Shown here piece after piece: positions 56,569 to 64,000 of a stretch of 64,000 bases of DNA. Below the pieces are notes generated by a model. That model searched no databases and had not been told where the DNA came from. It was given only the letters and a program-made list of their open reading frames with translations. The translations under genes and the position numbers were made by a program. The first letter of the stretch is position 1, and every line of letters starts with the position of its first letter. Origin of the DNA: Gemmobacter nectariphilus DSM 15620 (lineage in GTDB: Bacteria > Pseudomonadota > Alphaproteobacteria > Rhodobacterales > Rhodobacteraceae); assembly GCF_000429765.1 (NCBI RefSeq), contig NZ_AUCM01000005.1, positions 248,001 to 312,000 on the forward strand, in the 5' to 3' direction.

Positions 56569-57806
56569 GCCCCGCGCCCGATCGCCCCTGGTCGCTGCGC
56601 CGCCGCCTGACGCGGCAGGTGGTCGGGCTGGTGGCGCTTGGCTGGGCGATCACCATCGCGCAGGCGGTCCACATGCTGGACCGCGAGATCAACGAGATGT
56701 TCGACGAGGAACTTTCGGCGCTGGCCGAGGCGACGGTGCTGTTCCTTGATGCCTCGGGCACCGGAACCATCGCGCGCGAGGTCGGGATCGAGACCAACGA
56801 TGGCGAACGTGTGCTGCGCACCTATGCGCTTGGCGGCACGGAACCGCCCGCGTCCTGGGCGCCGCTGACCCGCGACGGATTTGCCGACAGCAACGGCTGG
56901 CGCATCTTGCGCCATACCAGCGAAGGCACGGTGATCGAGGTTGCGCACAAGCGATCCTGGCGGCGCGAGGAGATGTTCGAGGCCGCAACCGCCTTTCTGG
57001 TGCTGATCCTGCCGCTGCTGATCGGGCTGGTCTGGGCGCTGCGCCGTGGTCTGGCCCGCGGGCTGGCCCCGGTCGAGCGGTTGGCAAAGACGGTGTCCGG
57101 GCGCCGACCCGACGATCTGTCGGCCATGCCTGCCGAGGGCTTGCCCACCGAACTGCACCCCTTGGTGGATGGCATGAACGAGCATATCGCCCGCATCGAG
57201 GCCCTGCGCCATGCCGAGCGGCGCTTCATCGGCCATGCCGCGCATGAATTGCGCACCCCCATCGCCGCTGTGCGCGCCCGGCTGAACCTGTCGTCCGACC
57301 CCGAGGCGCAGGCCGCGCTGCCCATTCTGGATGCCCTGACCCGCCGGACAGAACGCCTGCTGCAACTGTCCCGCGCCGAGGCAGGGCTGGGCCTGGGCCG
57401 TGGCCCTGCCGATCTGATCCAGGTGCTGCGCCTGCTGATCGACGAGCTGCGGCCCCGTGCAAAGGGCCGCATCCGCATGGATGACAGCGATCTGGACTGC
57501 CTGATGGTGGCCAGCGATCCCGATGCGCTGGCGATCTTGCTGCGCAACCTGCTGGAAAACGCCATCGAACATGGAACCGGCGACATCACGATCCGCGTCA
57601 GCCCGGCCGCCGACGTGACATTCGAAAACACGACCACCCGCACCGCATTGCTCGATGACCCCTATCAGAAGGAACCGGGATCGGCCGGGTCGGGCCTTGG
57701 GCTGTCCATCGTGACGACGCTGGCCTCGGCCCTTGGGGCAACGGTGGACAAGCAGATCCGCAATGGCCTTGCGACCGTGACCGTCCGGTTGCCCCCGGCG
57801 GCCTAG
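56565..57806 (+). CDS. Sensor histidine kinase partner (PmrB/QseC-like)
   Basis: 413 residues. Two membrane helices (about 20-36 and 140-165) flank a roughly 100-residue periplasmic sensor. Then come a HAMP-like region, HisKA with H227 (HAAHELRTPIAA) and an ATPase domain (NLLENAIEHG for the N box; GSAGSGLGLSIV for the G2 box). The sensor is short and no ExxE metal motif is obvious, so the signal is unclear. It is coupled to the response regulator by ATGA. Its stop codon shares CTAG with the stop of the converging Lrp gene. Confidence 0.93.
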   Translation: MSPAPDRPWSLRRRLTRQVVGLVALGWAITIAQAVHMLDREINEMFDEELSALAEATVLFLDASGTGTIAREVGIETNDGERVLRTYALGGTEPPASWAPLTRDGFADSNGWRILRHTSEGTVIEVAHKRSWRREEMFEAATAFLVLILPLLIGLVWALRRGLARGLAPVERLAKTVSGRRPDDLSAMPAEGLPTELHPLVDGMNEHIARIEALRHAERRFIGHAAHELRTPIAAVRARLNLSSDPEAQAALPILDALTRRTERLLQLSRAEAGLGLGRGPADLIQVLRLLIDELRPRAKGRIRMDDSDLDCLMVASDPDALAILLRNLLENAIEHGTGDITIRVSPAADVTFENTTTRTALLDDPYQKEPGSAGSGLGLSIVTTLASALGATVDKQIRNGLATVTVRLPPAA

Positions 57807-58276
57807 CGGCGGATCGTATCCACCGGAAAGGCGGTGGTGAACTTCACCCGCTCGATCGCCAGATGCGAGGTGATCTCGCGGATCGGCACTTCACCGGCCA
57901 GACGCTGGCACAGCTGGTCAAAGGCCGCCATGTCGGCCACGGCGATGCGCAGCAGATAGTCATTTTCCCCCGCGACGCGCCAGACCTCCATGATTTCGGG
58001 GATGGCCGCGACGACGGCGCCAAGCCGCTCGCGCCATTCGGCGCTGTGATCGGGGGCGCGCAGGATGACGACCGCGCAAACCCCCAGCCCCAGCGCCTGC
58101 GGGCTGGCCAGGGCCACGCGCCGTTCGATCACCCCGTCGCTTTCCAGCCTGCGGATACGCTTCCAGCACGGGGTGGACGACAGCCCGACCTGATCGGCGA
58201 TCTGCGCCACCGATTGCGTCGCATCGCGCATCAGTTGCGCCACGATCTTGCGGTCGATCAGGTCCAGCGCGGTCAT
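57803..58276 (-). CDS. Lrp/AsnC-family transcriptional regulator
   Basis: 157 residues. The N-terminal helix-turn-helix (LIDRKIVAQLMRDATQSVAQ, then DQVGLSSTPCWKRIRRLE) and C-terminal RAM effector domain (GENDYLLRIAVADMAAFDQL) are complete. Such regulators sense amino acids. It diverges from the sulfate-transport operon, so control by cysteine or methionine is plausible but unproven. AAGGAGGT before ATG 58276 is near perfect. The shared 218-base region is AT-rich with several repeats, the likely operators. Confidence 0.95.
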   Translation of the reverse strand: MTALDLIDRKIVAQLMRDATQSVAQIADQVGLSSTPCWKRIRRLESDGVIERRVALASPQALGLGVCAVVILRAPDHSAEWRERLGAVVAAIPEIMEVWRVAGENDYLLRIAVADMAAFDQLCQRLAGEVPIREITSHLAIERVKFTTAFPVDTIRR

Positions 58277-58326
58277 GCAAACCTCCTTGGTTGGGGGCAG
58301 CATGACTCATTATCAACAAATGTCCA

Positions 58327-58409
58327 GTGATTATGTCGTTATTCTTTGGGCTGGGCAGGCAGGCGCAGGGCAGGTCGGAGAATTATATTCTATAATCACG
58401 ACAAAGAAT
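58327..58409. promoter_or_regulatory. AT-rich repeat cluster between the Lrp gene and the sulfate operon
   Basis: Two 8-base pairs of inverted repeats interlock: GTGATTAT (58327-58334) with ATAATCAC (58392-58399), and ATTCTTTG (58341-58348) with CAAAGAAT (58402-58409). Their order A-B-A'-B' would make a pseudoknot if transcribed, or paired operator half-sites in DNA (TGTCGTKATT in opposite orientations). An AGAAT-TAT-ATTCT palindrome lies at 58379-58391. Lrp binding is the simplest reading. Confidence 0.5.
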
Positions 58410-58424
58410 GGCGAGATTATTCCA

Positions 58425-58454
58425 TTGCTAATCACTACTGACTTGGTCGATATT
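58425..58454 (+). promoter_or_regulatory. Candidate promoter of the sulfate-transport operon
   Basis: TTGCTA (58425-58430) and GATATT (58449-58454) with an 18-base spacer fit a weak sigma-70 promoter, 40 bases before the ATG of the small leader ORF. It lies just downstream of the AT-rich repeat cluster, so an activator or repressor bound there would be well placed. Confidence 0.4.
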
Positions 58455-58494
58455 TAACCCATCAGATGTGTCATCAGCCGGAAAGGAGACGCCC

Positions 58495-58626
58495 ATGACG
58501 CAGATCGTCCCGCTTGCTCCCGCTGCCCGCAACCGGGCTTCGCTGAGCATGACCATGCCCATGACCTGCACGATGCCCCGCCACGGCGGCCCCGCCGGCC
58601 GCCTGTCCCGGAGGATCGCGCGATGA
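58495..58626 (+). CDS. 43-residue Met/Cys-rich leader ORF before the sulfate importer
   Basis: Short ORF with a strong ribosome-binding site (AAAGGAGA, well spaced) starting at ATG 58495. Residues 19-27 run M-T-M-P-M-T-C-T-M, that is four Met and one Cys in nine positions. A perfect 7-bp GC hairpin (58585-58603) begins nine bases after the last of these codons. The stop overlaps the sbp ATG (ATGA). Other residues are Ala, Pro, Arg and Gly-rich with no fold evident. I read it as a leader peptide whose translation reports Met/Cys supply. No family is known to me. Confidence 0.6.
   Translation: MTQIVPLAPAARNRASLSMTMPMTCTMPRHGGPAGRLSRRIAR
58585..58603 (+). promoter_or_regulatory. Hairpin inside the leader ORF
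   Basis: Perfect 7-bp stem GGCGGCC/GGCCGCC, loop CCGCC, located within the 3' half of the 43-codon ORF and ending six bases before the GGAGG ribosome-binding site of sbp (58610-58614). A ribosome held on the Met/Cys codons (58549-58575) would reach into its 5' arm, so it is positioned to respond to stalling. Confidence 0.45.
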
Positions 58627-59768
58627 CCAGTCACCCCAGGAATGAGCCCCTGATGCTTACCACCATCCGCATGTCACGCCATATCAGCGCGCAGGGCCCC
58701 AAGATCCACGATCACGCCGATGGCCGCGTGACCATCCGCGATGGCGCCCGCACCCTGACCGGCTGGCCGGTTGCCCGCGTGATCCGCAGCGCGATCGCCA
58801 TTCTGGCGCTGTCGGTGGCCGCCCTTGGCGGCGCGCCGCAGGCACGGGCCGAGGCGCTGCTGAACGTCAGCTACGACCCCACCCGAGAGCTTTACCGCGA
58901 CGTCAACGCCGCCTTTGCCAAGCACTGGCAAGACCAGGGCCATCCGGCCCCGCGCATTGAAACCTCGCATGGCGGATCGGGATCGCAGGCCCGTTCGGTG
59001 ATCGAGGGGCTGAAGGCCCAGGTGGTCACGCTGGCGCTGGCCTCGGACATCGACCGGATCGCACAGGCGGGCAAGCTGCCCGCCGACTGGCAGGCCAGCC
59101 GGCCGCACAATTCCTCGCCCTATACCTCGACCATCGTGTTCCTGGTCCGCAAGGGCAACCCCAAGGCGATCAAGGACTGGGGCGATCTGGTGGCCGAGGG
59201 CGTCGAGGTGATCACCCCCAACCCGAAAACCTCGGGCGGGGCGCGCTGGAACTATCTGGCGGCCTGGGCCTGGGCGGAAAGGAACGGCAAGGATCCGAAA
59301 GCCTTCGTCGGCGATCTGTTCCGCCATGTGCCGGTGCTGGACAGCGGCGCCCGCGGCGCGACCACCACCTTTGCCCAGCGCGGCATCGGCGATGTGCTGC
59401 TGGCCTGGGAAAACGAGGCCTATCTGGCGCTGAAGGAACTGGGCGCGGATCAGTTCGACATCGTCGTCCCCTCGGTCTCGATCCTGGCCGAGCCACCCGT
59501 CGCGCTGGTCGAGGCGAATATCGAGACGCCGGAACAGCGCGCGCTGGCGAATGCCTATCTGGACTTCCTGTATACGCCCCAAGGGCAGGCGCTGGCCTTC
59601 AAGCACTACTACCGCGCCTGGGATACCTCGGCCGCCGCCCCCGAAGATGTTGCCCGCTTCCCCGCGCTGGATCTGGTCGACATCGGCCACTTTGGCGGCT
59701 GGGCGAAGGCACAGCCGGAACATTTCGGCGACGGCGGCATCTTCGATCAGATCTACACCGGGAAGTAG
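58623..59768 (+). CDS. sbp: Sulfate/thiosulfate ABC transporter substrate-binding protein
   Basis: 381 residues, periplasmic sulfate-binding protein. Family hallmarks: [65 protein letters not shown] and the C-terminal [13 protein letters not shown] eight bases before ATG 58623 supports this start, but the true signal peptide ([17 protein letters not shown], cleavage after ARA) begins only at about residue 53. A GTG at 58779 would give a normal pre-protein. The extra 52 residues ([20 protein letters not shown]) are unusual. First transporter gene of the operon; coupled to the leader ORF. Confidence 0.95.
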   Translation: MTSHPRNEPLMLTTIRMSRHISAQGPKIHDHADGRVTIRDGARTLTGWPVARVIRSAIAILALSVAALGGAPQARAEALLNVSYDPTRELYRDVNAAFAKHWQDQGHPAPRIETSHGGSGSQARSVIEGLKAQVVTLALASDIDRIAQAGKLPADWQASRPHNSSPYTSTIVFLVRKGNPKAIKDWGDLVAEGVEVITPNPKTSGGARWNYLAAWAWAERNGKDPKAFVGDLFRHVPVLDSGARGATTTFAQRGIGDVLLAWENEAYLALKELGADQFDIVVPSVSILAEPPVALVEANIETPEQRALANAYLDFLYTPQGQALAFKHYYRAWDTSAAAPEDVARFPALDLVDIGHFGGWAKAQPEHFGDGGIFDQIYTGK

Positions 59769-59772
59769 GATC

Positions 59773-60603
59773 ATGGCCCTGATCCAGCGCTCCCCCATGC
59801 CCGGCCTCGGGCTCAGCATGGGGATCACCCTGACGATGCTGTCCATCGTCGTGCTTGCCCCCATCGGTGCCCTGCTTGTTCAGGGTGCCGGCTTCGGCCT
59901 TGCCGGACTTTGGGACACGATCAACCGGCCCCGCGTCTGGGCGGCGCTGTCGCTGTCGTTCCGCCTGTCGCTGCTGGCGGCGGCGTTCAACCTGTTCTTC
60001 GGCATCCTCTTGGCCTGGGTTCTGGTGCGCTACCGCTTTCCGGGCCGCCGGTTGATCGACGCGGCGGTCGACCTGCCCTTTGCGCTGCCAACGGCAGTGG
60101 CGGGCATCGCGCTGACCGCGCTTTATGCCCCGAACGGCGCCTTTGGCAGCCTGGCCCGCGAGATCGGCTGGAAGATCGCCTATGGCCAATGGGGCATCTT
60201 CATCGCGCTGGTCTTCGTCGGCCTGCCCTTCGTTGCCCGCACCGTACAACCCGTGATCGAGGAAATCGACCGCGAGGTCGAGGAAGCCTCGGCCACGCTA
60301 GGCGCCTCGCGCGCCTATACGCTGCGCCGGGTGATCTGGCCGATGCTGATGCCCGCCGCGCTGACCGGCTTTGCGCTGTCGCTGGCGCGGGCGGTCGGGG
60401 AATACGGCTCGGTCATCTTCATTGCCGGGAACATCCCGCTGAAGACCGAAATCGCCCCCCTGCTAATCGTCATCCAGCTGGAAGAGTTCAACTACAACGG
60501 CGCCACCGCCATCGGCCTTGCCATGCTGACAATCAGCTTTGCGCTGCTGCTGGCCATCAACCTTATCCAGATCTGGAGCCGCCGGAGGATCGGTCATGTC
60601 TGA
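59773..60603 (+). CDS. cysT: Sulfate ABC transporter permease CysT
   Basis: 276 residues, inner-membrane permease with six helices. The EAA-type loop contacting the ATPase is EEASATLGASRAYTLRRVIW, and VDLPFALPTAVAGIAL is a CysT hallmark. It works with CysW, CysA and the binding protein to import sulfate or thiosulfate. It starts four bases after the sbp stop with AGGA upstream and overlaps cysW by eight bases. Confidence 0.96.
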   Translation: MALIQRSPMPGLGLSMGITLTMLSIVVLAPIGALLVQGAGFGLAGLWDTINRPRVWAALSLSFRLSLLAAAFNLFFGILLAWVLVRYRFPGRRLIDAAVDLPFALPTAVAGIALTALYAPNGAFGSLAREIGWKIAYGQWGIFIALVFVGLPFVARTVQPVIEEIDREVEEASATLGASRAYTLRRVIWPMLMPAALTGFALSLARAVGEYGSVIFIAGNIPLKTEIAPLLIVIQLEEFNYNGATAIGLAMLTISFALLLAINLIQIWSRRRIGHV

Positions 60604-61459
60604 TACCACCCTGCCCCGCCCCCTGTCGGCCGTGACCGAGCCGCGCGCGATCCGCCTTGCGCTGATCGGCCTTGCGGTGGGGGGCCTGATCCTTCTGGTC
60701 TTCGCCCCGCTGGCCGTGGTCTTTGCCGAAGCCCTGGCACAAGGATGGCTCGCCGCCCTTGCCAGCCTTGGCAACCCCGATGCGCTGGCGGCCATACGGC
60801 TGACGCTGACCGTCACCGCCATTGCCATGCCGCTGAACGCCGCCTTCGGTCTTGCCGCCGCCTGGTTCATCACCCGCTTCGACTTTCGCGGCAAGGCATT
60901 GCTGATCACGCTGATCGACCTGCCCTTCTCGGTCTCGCCCGTGGTCGCGGGGCTGTGCATCGTGCTGCTGTTCGGCGCCAATTCCGCGCTTGGCGGCTGG
61001 CTGGTGGCAAACGGCCACCCGATCGTCTTCGCCCTGCCCGGCATCGTGCTGGCGACCCTGTTCGTCACCTTCCCCTTTGTCGCGCGCGAGCTGATCCCCG
61101 TGATGATCGAACAGGGCCGGTCCGAGGAAGAGGCCGCCCTTACCCTTGGCGCCTCGGGCTGGCGGGTGCTGTTCACCGTCACCTTGCCCAACATCCGCTG
61201 GGCGCTGCTGTATGGCGTGCTGCTGTGCACCGCACGGGCCATGGGCGAATTCGGCGCGGTTGCGGTCGTCTCGGGCAAGATCCGCGGCCAGACCGCGACC
61301 ATGCCTATCACCATCGAGATGCTCTATAACGAATATCTCTCGGTCGCCGCCTTCTCGATGGCGGGGGTGCTGACGATGCTCGCCCTGCTGACCCTGCTGC
61401 TGAAGACCGCGCTCGAGCTGCGCCACGCCGACCAGCTTGCCGCCACGCGCCGCCACTGA
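60596..61459 (+). CDS. cysW: Sulfate ABC transporter permease CysW
   Basis: 287 residues, second permease of the sulfate importer. Six helices; ATPase-contact loop [33 protein letters not shown] and [16 protein letters not shown] are CysW hallmarks. GGAGG lies before ATG 60596, inside the end of cysT. A copy of the dispersed motif follows right after the stop, before cysA, which is unusual inside an operon. Confidence 0.96.
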   Translation: MSDTTLPRPLSAVTEPRAIRLALIGLAVGGLILLVFAPLAVVFAEALAQGWLAALASLGNPDALAAIRLTLTVTAIAMPLNAAFGLAAAWFITRFDFRGKALLITLIDLPFSVSPVVAGLCIVLLFGANSALGGWLVANGHPIVFALPGIVLATLFVTFPFVARELIPVMIEQGRSEEEAALTLGASGWRVLFTVTLPNIRWALLYGVLLCTARAMGEFGAVAVVSGKIRGQTATMPITIEMLYNEYLSVAAFSMAGVLTMLALLTLLLKTALELRHADQLAATRRH

Positions 61460-61462
61460 CCT

Positions 61463-61489
61463 GCTTTGCCTTTTTCCAAATACCCATTG
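61463..61489 (-). repeat. Dispersed motif inside the cys operon
   Basis: Minus-orientation copy (GCTTTGCCTTTTTCCAAATA then CCCATTG) four bases after the cysW stop. It is identical to the 31551 copy over GCTTTGCCTTTTTCCAAATA and the next five bases. It separates cysW from cysA by 56 bases in an otherwise overlapping operon, so a change in transcript level between permeases and ATPase is possible. Confidence 0.75.
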
Positions 61490-61515
61490 CCCCGGCCAGC
61501 CAAGGAGACATCGCC

Positions 61516-62235
61516 ATGCATGTCGAGATCGACGAAATCGCCAAGACCTTCGGGACCACCGCTGCACTGCATCCTGTCTCGCTCTCCATCCCCTCGGGGG
61601 CGCTGGTCGCCCTGCTGGGCCCCTCGGGATCGGGCAAGACGACGCTGCTGCGCATTCTGGGCGGGCTGGAATTTCCGGCCTCGGGGCGGGTGCTGTTCGA
61701 CGGGCAGGATGCCACCAACCTTCGGGTGCAGGACCGGCAAGCAGGCTTTGTGTTTCAAAGCTACGCGCTGTTTCGCCATATGACGGTGTTTGACAACATC
61801 GCCTATGGGCTGCACGCCCGCCCGCGCGCCAGCCGCCCGCCCAAGGCCGAAATCGCCCGCCGGGTCGCGCGGCTTTTGCAGCTGATCCAGCTGCCCGACA
61901 TTGGCACCCGCTACCCCTCGCAGCTGTCGGGCGGCCAGCGGCAGCGCGTCGCGCTGGCCCGCGCCCTGGCGATCGAGCCGCGGATGTTGCTGCTGGACGA
62001 ACCCTTCGGCGCGCTGGATGCCCGCGTGCGCAAGGAACTGCGGCAGGGCCTGCGCGAAATCCACGATGCCACCGGCCTGACGACGATCTTCGTCACCCAC
62101 GATCAGGACGAGGCGATGGAACTCGCCGATCTGGTGGTCGTCATGTCCATGGGCCGGATCGAACAGATCGGCCGGCCGCAGGATATCCGCGCCCGACCCG
62201 CCACGCCCTTCGTGCGTGAGTTCATCACGGCCTGA
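61516..62235 (+). CDS. cysA: Sulfate ABC transporter ATP-binding protein, short form
   Basis: 239 residues with a full ABC ATPase core: Walker [11 protein letters not shown]-loop [14 protein letters not shown], signature [15 protein letters not shown], Walker [13 protein letters not shown], and switch His in FVTHDQDEA. CysA proteins are usually about 330-360 residues with a C-terminal TOBE-type regulatory domain; this one ends right after the ATPase domain, so that domain is missing. GGAG precedes the ATG. It is last in the operon and convergent with the M32 peptidase gene nine bases away. Confidence 0.94.
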   Translation: MHVEIDEIAKTFGTTAALHPVSLSIPSGALVALLGPSGSGKTTLLRILGGLEFPASGRVLFDGQDATNLRVQDRQAGFVFQSYALFRHMTVFDNIAYGLHARPRASRPPKAEIARRVARLLQLIQLPDIGTRYPSQLSGGQRQRVALARALAIEPRMLLLDEPFGALDARVRKELRQGLREIHDATGLTTIFVTHDQDEAMELADLVVVMSMGRIEQIGRPQDIRARPATPFVREFITA

Positions 62236-62244
62236 GCCGCCCGC

Positions 62245-63735
62245 TCAGGCAAACTTGGCCCGCAGATAGTCCAGATAGGGCTCGGGGTCCGAAGGGTCGG
62301 CCCCGATCCCGGCCAACAGCTCGGCCCGGCTGCGGCTGCGGCCATGGCGCCAGACCAGATCGCCCAGCGCCGCACGCAGGGGGGCGGTTTCGCCCTGCGC
62401 CAGCGCAGCATTCACCTCGGGGCGTGCCGTGCGCAGATGCGCCATCAGCTGCGCCGCCGTCATGTTGCCGATCGTATAGGTCGGGAACGACCCCATGTAG
62501 CCATGCGACCAGTGAACATCCTGCAAGCAGCCCTGCCCGTCATCGGGGACCGAAACGCCCAGATCCTCGGCCATGGCAGCATTCCAGGCCTCGGGCAGGT
62601 CGGCCACTTTCAGCGAACCGTCCAGCAGCGCCATTTCCATCCGCACCCGCAGCATGATGTGGAAATCATAGGTCAGCTCGTCGGCCTCGATGCGGATCAG
62701 GCCAGGGCTGACGCGGTTGACGGCGGCGGCGAATTCCTCGGCCGTCACATCGGCCAGCTGGTCGGGGAAATGCGCCTTCAGCCGGCCGAAATGCGCCTGC
62801 CAGAACGCGGCCGATCGGCCGACATGGTTTTCCAAGAGCCGCGACTGGCTTTCGTGCATTCCGAAACTGGTGCCCCCCACGGCATAAAGCCCCGGCAGGT
62901 CGGTTGCATGAACCGTGCGCGTCAGCGCCGGGTCCACCCCCTGTTCATAGAGCGCATGGCCCGTTTCATGGATCGTGCCGAAGATCGCCACCGGCAGATA
63001 GCCTTCGTTCCACCGCGAGGTGATGCGCACATCGTTGCGGGTAAAGCTGACCTCGAACGGGTGAACCGTGGTGTCCAGCCGCCCGCGCGCATAGTCATAG
63101 CCCAGAACCCCCGCGATCTCGGCGCAGAACGCCTGTTGCGCGGCCTTGGGGTAATGGCGGAACAGGAAGTTCGACCGCGGCGCGGGCCGCGCCATGGCTG
63201 CCGCCAGAATGGGCCGCAGCCCCGCGCGCAGCCGATCAAACAGCCGCGTCAACGAGGCGGCGGTTTCCCCCGGTTCAAACACCGCGACATGGGCATCATA
63301 GGGATGACCGTCATAGCCCAGCGCCTCGGCGGTGCGGCGGGCGATGGCGACGCTGCGCTCCAGATAGGGGCGAAACAGCGCGAAATCGGCGGTGCGCCGC
63401 GCCTCGGCCCAGGCGGCACCGGCAAGGGTCGCGTTCTCGGCCTGCTCTTGCAGCAGGGCATCGGGCAGGCGGGCATGATGCTCGCGGGCAGTCAGCACGG
63501 TTTCGGCGGCGCGCTGCTGCACGGGATCGTCGCTGCCCAGCAGCGCCTCGGCCGCGCGGGCCAGCGCCGGATCAAGGATCATCGACCGCGCCATCGCCTT
63601 GAGCGTGGCGATCTGCTGCCCGCGGGTGGCAGCACCCTGCTGCGGCATCATCACGCGGGAATCCCATTGCAGCGTGTTCACCGCGCAGAGCACATCGTTG
63701 ATGCGCGCGGTGCGGGTGGCGAAATCGGTGGTCAT
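62245..63735 (-). CDS. M32-family metallocarboxypeptidase
   Basis: 496 residues, carboxypeptidase Taq family. The zinc motif is H256-E257-T-G-H260 (IHETGHALYEQG), with the third ligand Glu in GMHESQSRLLEN. HPFEVSFTRNDVRIT and VHWSHGYMGSFPTYTIGN are family hallmarks. It removes C-terminal residues from peptides in the cytoplasm. The ATG overlaps the stop of a peptide-ABC ATPase gene (ATGA), so peptide uptake and breakdown are encoded together. Confidence 0.95.
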   Translation of the reverse strand: MTTDFATRTARINDVLCAVNTLQWDSRVMMPQQGAATRGQQIATLKAMARSMILDPALARAAEALLGSDDPVQQRAAETVLTAREHHARLPDALLQEQAENATLAGAAWAEARRTADFALFRPYLERSVAIARRTAEALGYDGHPYDAHVAVFEPGETAASLTRLFDRLRAGLRPILAAAMARPAPRSNFLFRHYPKAAQQAFCAEIAGVLGYDYARGRLDTTVHPFEVSFTRNDVRITSRWNEGYLPVAIFGTIHETGHALYEQGVDPALTRTVHATDLPGLYAVGGTSFGMHESQSRLLENHVGRSAAFWQAHFGRLKAHFPDQLADVTAEEFAAAVNRVSPGLIRIEADELTYDFHIMLRVRMEMALLDGSLKVADLPEAWNAAMAEDLGVSVPDDGQGCLQDVHWSHGYMGSFPTYTIGNMTAAQLMAHLRTARPEVNAALAQGETAPLRAALGDLVWRHGRSRSRAELLAGIGADPSDPEPYLDYLRAKFA

Positions 63736-64000
63736 GCGGCCTCGCTTGCGGCGCCAGTGCCGCCATCGTGCAGGTGACAGGCAACGCTGCGCCCCGCGCC
63801 ATCGGTCAGGCGCGGCACCTCGACCTTGCAGCGCGGACCGGCGAACGGGCAGCGGGGGTGAAAGGCGCAGCCCTTGGGCGGGTTCAGGGGCGAGGGGATC
63901 TCGCCCTGGATCGGGTGGAAATTGCCCTTGCCCGCCCCCAGCCGGGGAACCGAGGCAAAGAGCGCCTTGGTATAGGGGTGCTGCGGGTCGTCATAAAGCT
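63732..64000 (-). CDS. Oligopeptide/dipeptide ABC transporter ATPase, C-terminal fragment
   Basis: The last 89 residues of an ABC ATPase cut by the right window edge. It shows the Opp/Dpp C-terminal extension: HPYTKALFASVPRLG, then GEIPSPLNPPKGCAFHPRCP and the final Cys of VACHLH. The Cys-containing segment is typical of this subfamily (some bind an Fe-S cluster). The stop is coupled to the M32 peptidase start. The other transporter genes should lie beyond the edge. Confidence 0.92.
   Translation of the reverse strand, partial: LYDDPQHPYTKALFASVPRLGAGKGNFHPIQGEIPSPLNPPKGCAFHPRCPFAGPRCKVEVPRLTDGAGRSVACHLHDGGTGAASEAA

Noticed and set aside
58302-58457. 51-codon ORF in the Lrp-sulfate intergenic region with fairly natural residue composition
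   Set aside because: It uses codons such as ATA, TTA and CTA that are avoided by the real genes, overlaps the AT-rich repeat cluster and the candidate promoter, and matches no family I know.

Overview
The window is a stretch of high-GC alphaproteobacterial chromosome, most likely from the family Rhodobacteraceae (Rhodobacter/Paracoccus-like). The evidence is the Rhodobacter-type porin, the DUF6478 and DUF3576 proteins, the fds-type NAD-dependent formate dehydrogenase, and a dispersed intergenic motif built on GGRTATTTGG that I associate with this family. Most of it is ordinary core genome with tightly packed operons joined by ATGA or TGATG overlaps. There is no prophage, integrase, insertion sequence, CRISPR array or rRNA. 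One tRNA-Pro(CGG) lies at 39404-39480.

Layout. 1-4.3 kb: minus-strand genes for DUF6478 and a hypothetical partner, a lipoprotein, ilvD and a secreted Cys-containing protein. 4.5-12.8 kb: an M23 peptidase, then a minus-strand moxR-DUF58-DUF4159-membrane protein operon, and DUF1285. 13-16.3 kb: small membrane and secreted proteins, the YggS-type PLP protein, a porin with a clear terminator, and a DUF3576 lipoprotein. 16.4-21 kb: leuS-lptE-holA and a glutathione S-transferase. 21.4-31.5 kb: a hybrid histidine kinase, then an alpha-2-macroglobulin/pbpC pair. 31.8-34.7 kb: trhO and the NAD-salvage pair pncA-pncB. 34.9-38.3 kb: aspS, translationally coupled to a BglII/BstYI-like restriction endonuclease that converges on an MT-A70 adenine methyltransferase. 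38.4-43 kb: a DMT transporter, the tRNA, a LysR/flavin oxygenase pair and an alpha/beta hydrolase. 42.6-46.3 kb: a decayed patch (GntR remnant, response-regulator gene with an in-frame stop) followed by an intact 7TM-type histidine kinase. 46.4-52.7 kb: a monomeric sarcosine-oxidase-like enzyme facing an fdsGBAD operon. 52.9-57.8 kb: an SDR, then eptA-dgkA diverging from a response regulator/histidine kinase pair, which together form a coherent lipid A modification module. 57.8-62.2 kb: an Lrp-family regulator diverging from a sulfate importer (sbp-cysT-cysW-cysA). The importer is preceded by a previously unannotated 43-codon ORF carrying a Met/Cys-rich run. 62.2-64 kb: an M32 carboxypeptidase coupled to a peptide-ABC ATPase cut by the window edge.

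The most interesting signals are these. (1) The 43-codon ORF before sbp has an M-x-M-x-M-x-C-x-M core, a GC hairpin just downstream and an ATGA overlap with sbp; this looks like a leader peptide sensing sulfur amino acids. (2) The restriction endonuclease is coupled to aspS, and near-identical inverted copies of the dispersed motif bracket the two genes. (3) The dispersed motif occurs eight times, usually at gene 3' ends. (4) The degenerate kinase/receiver gene contains an in-frame TAA. Functions are assigned from remembered family motifs only; no database search was run.
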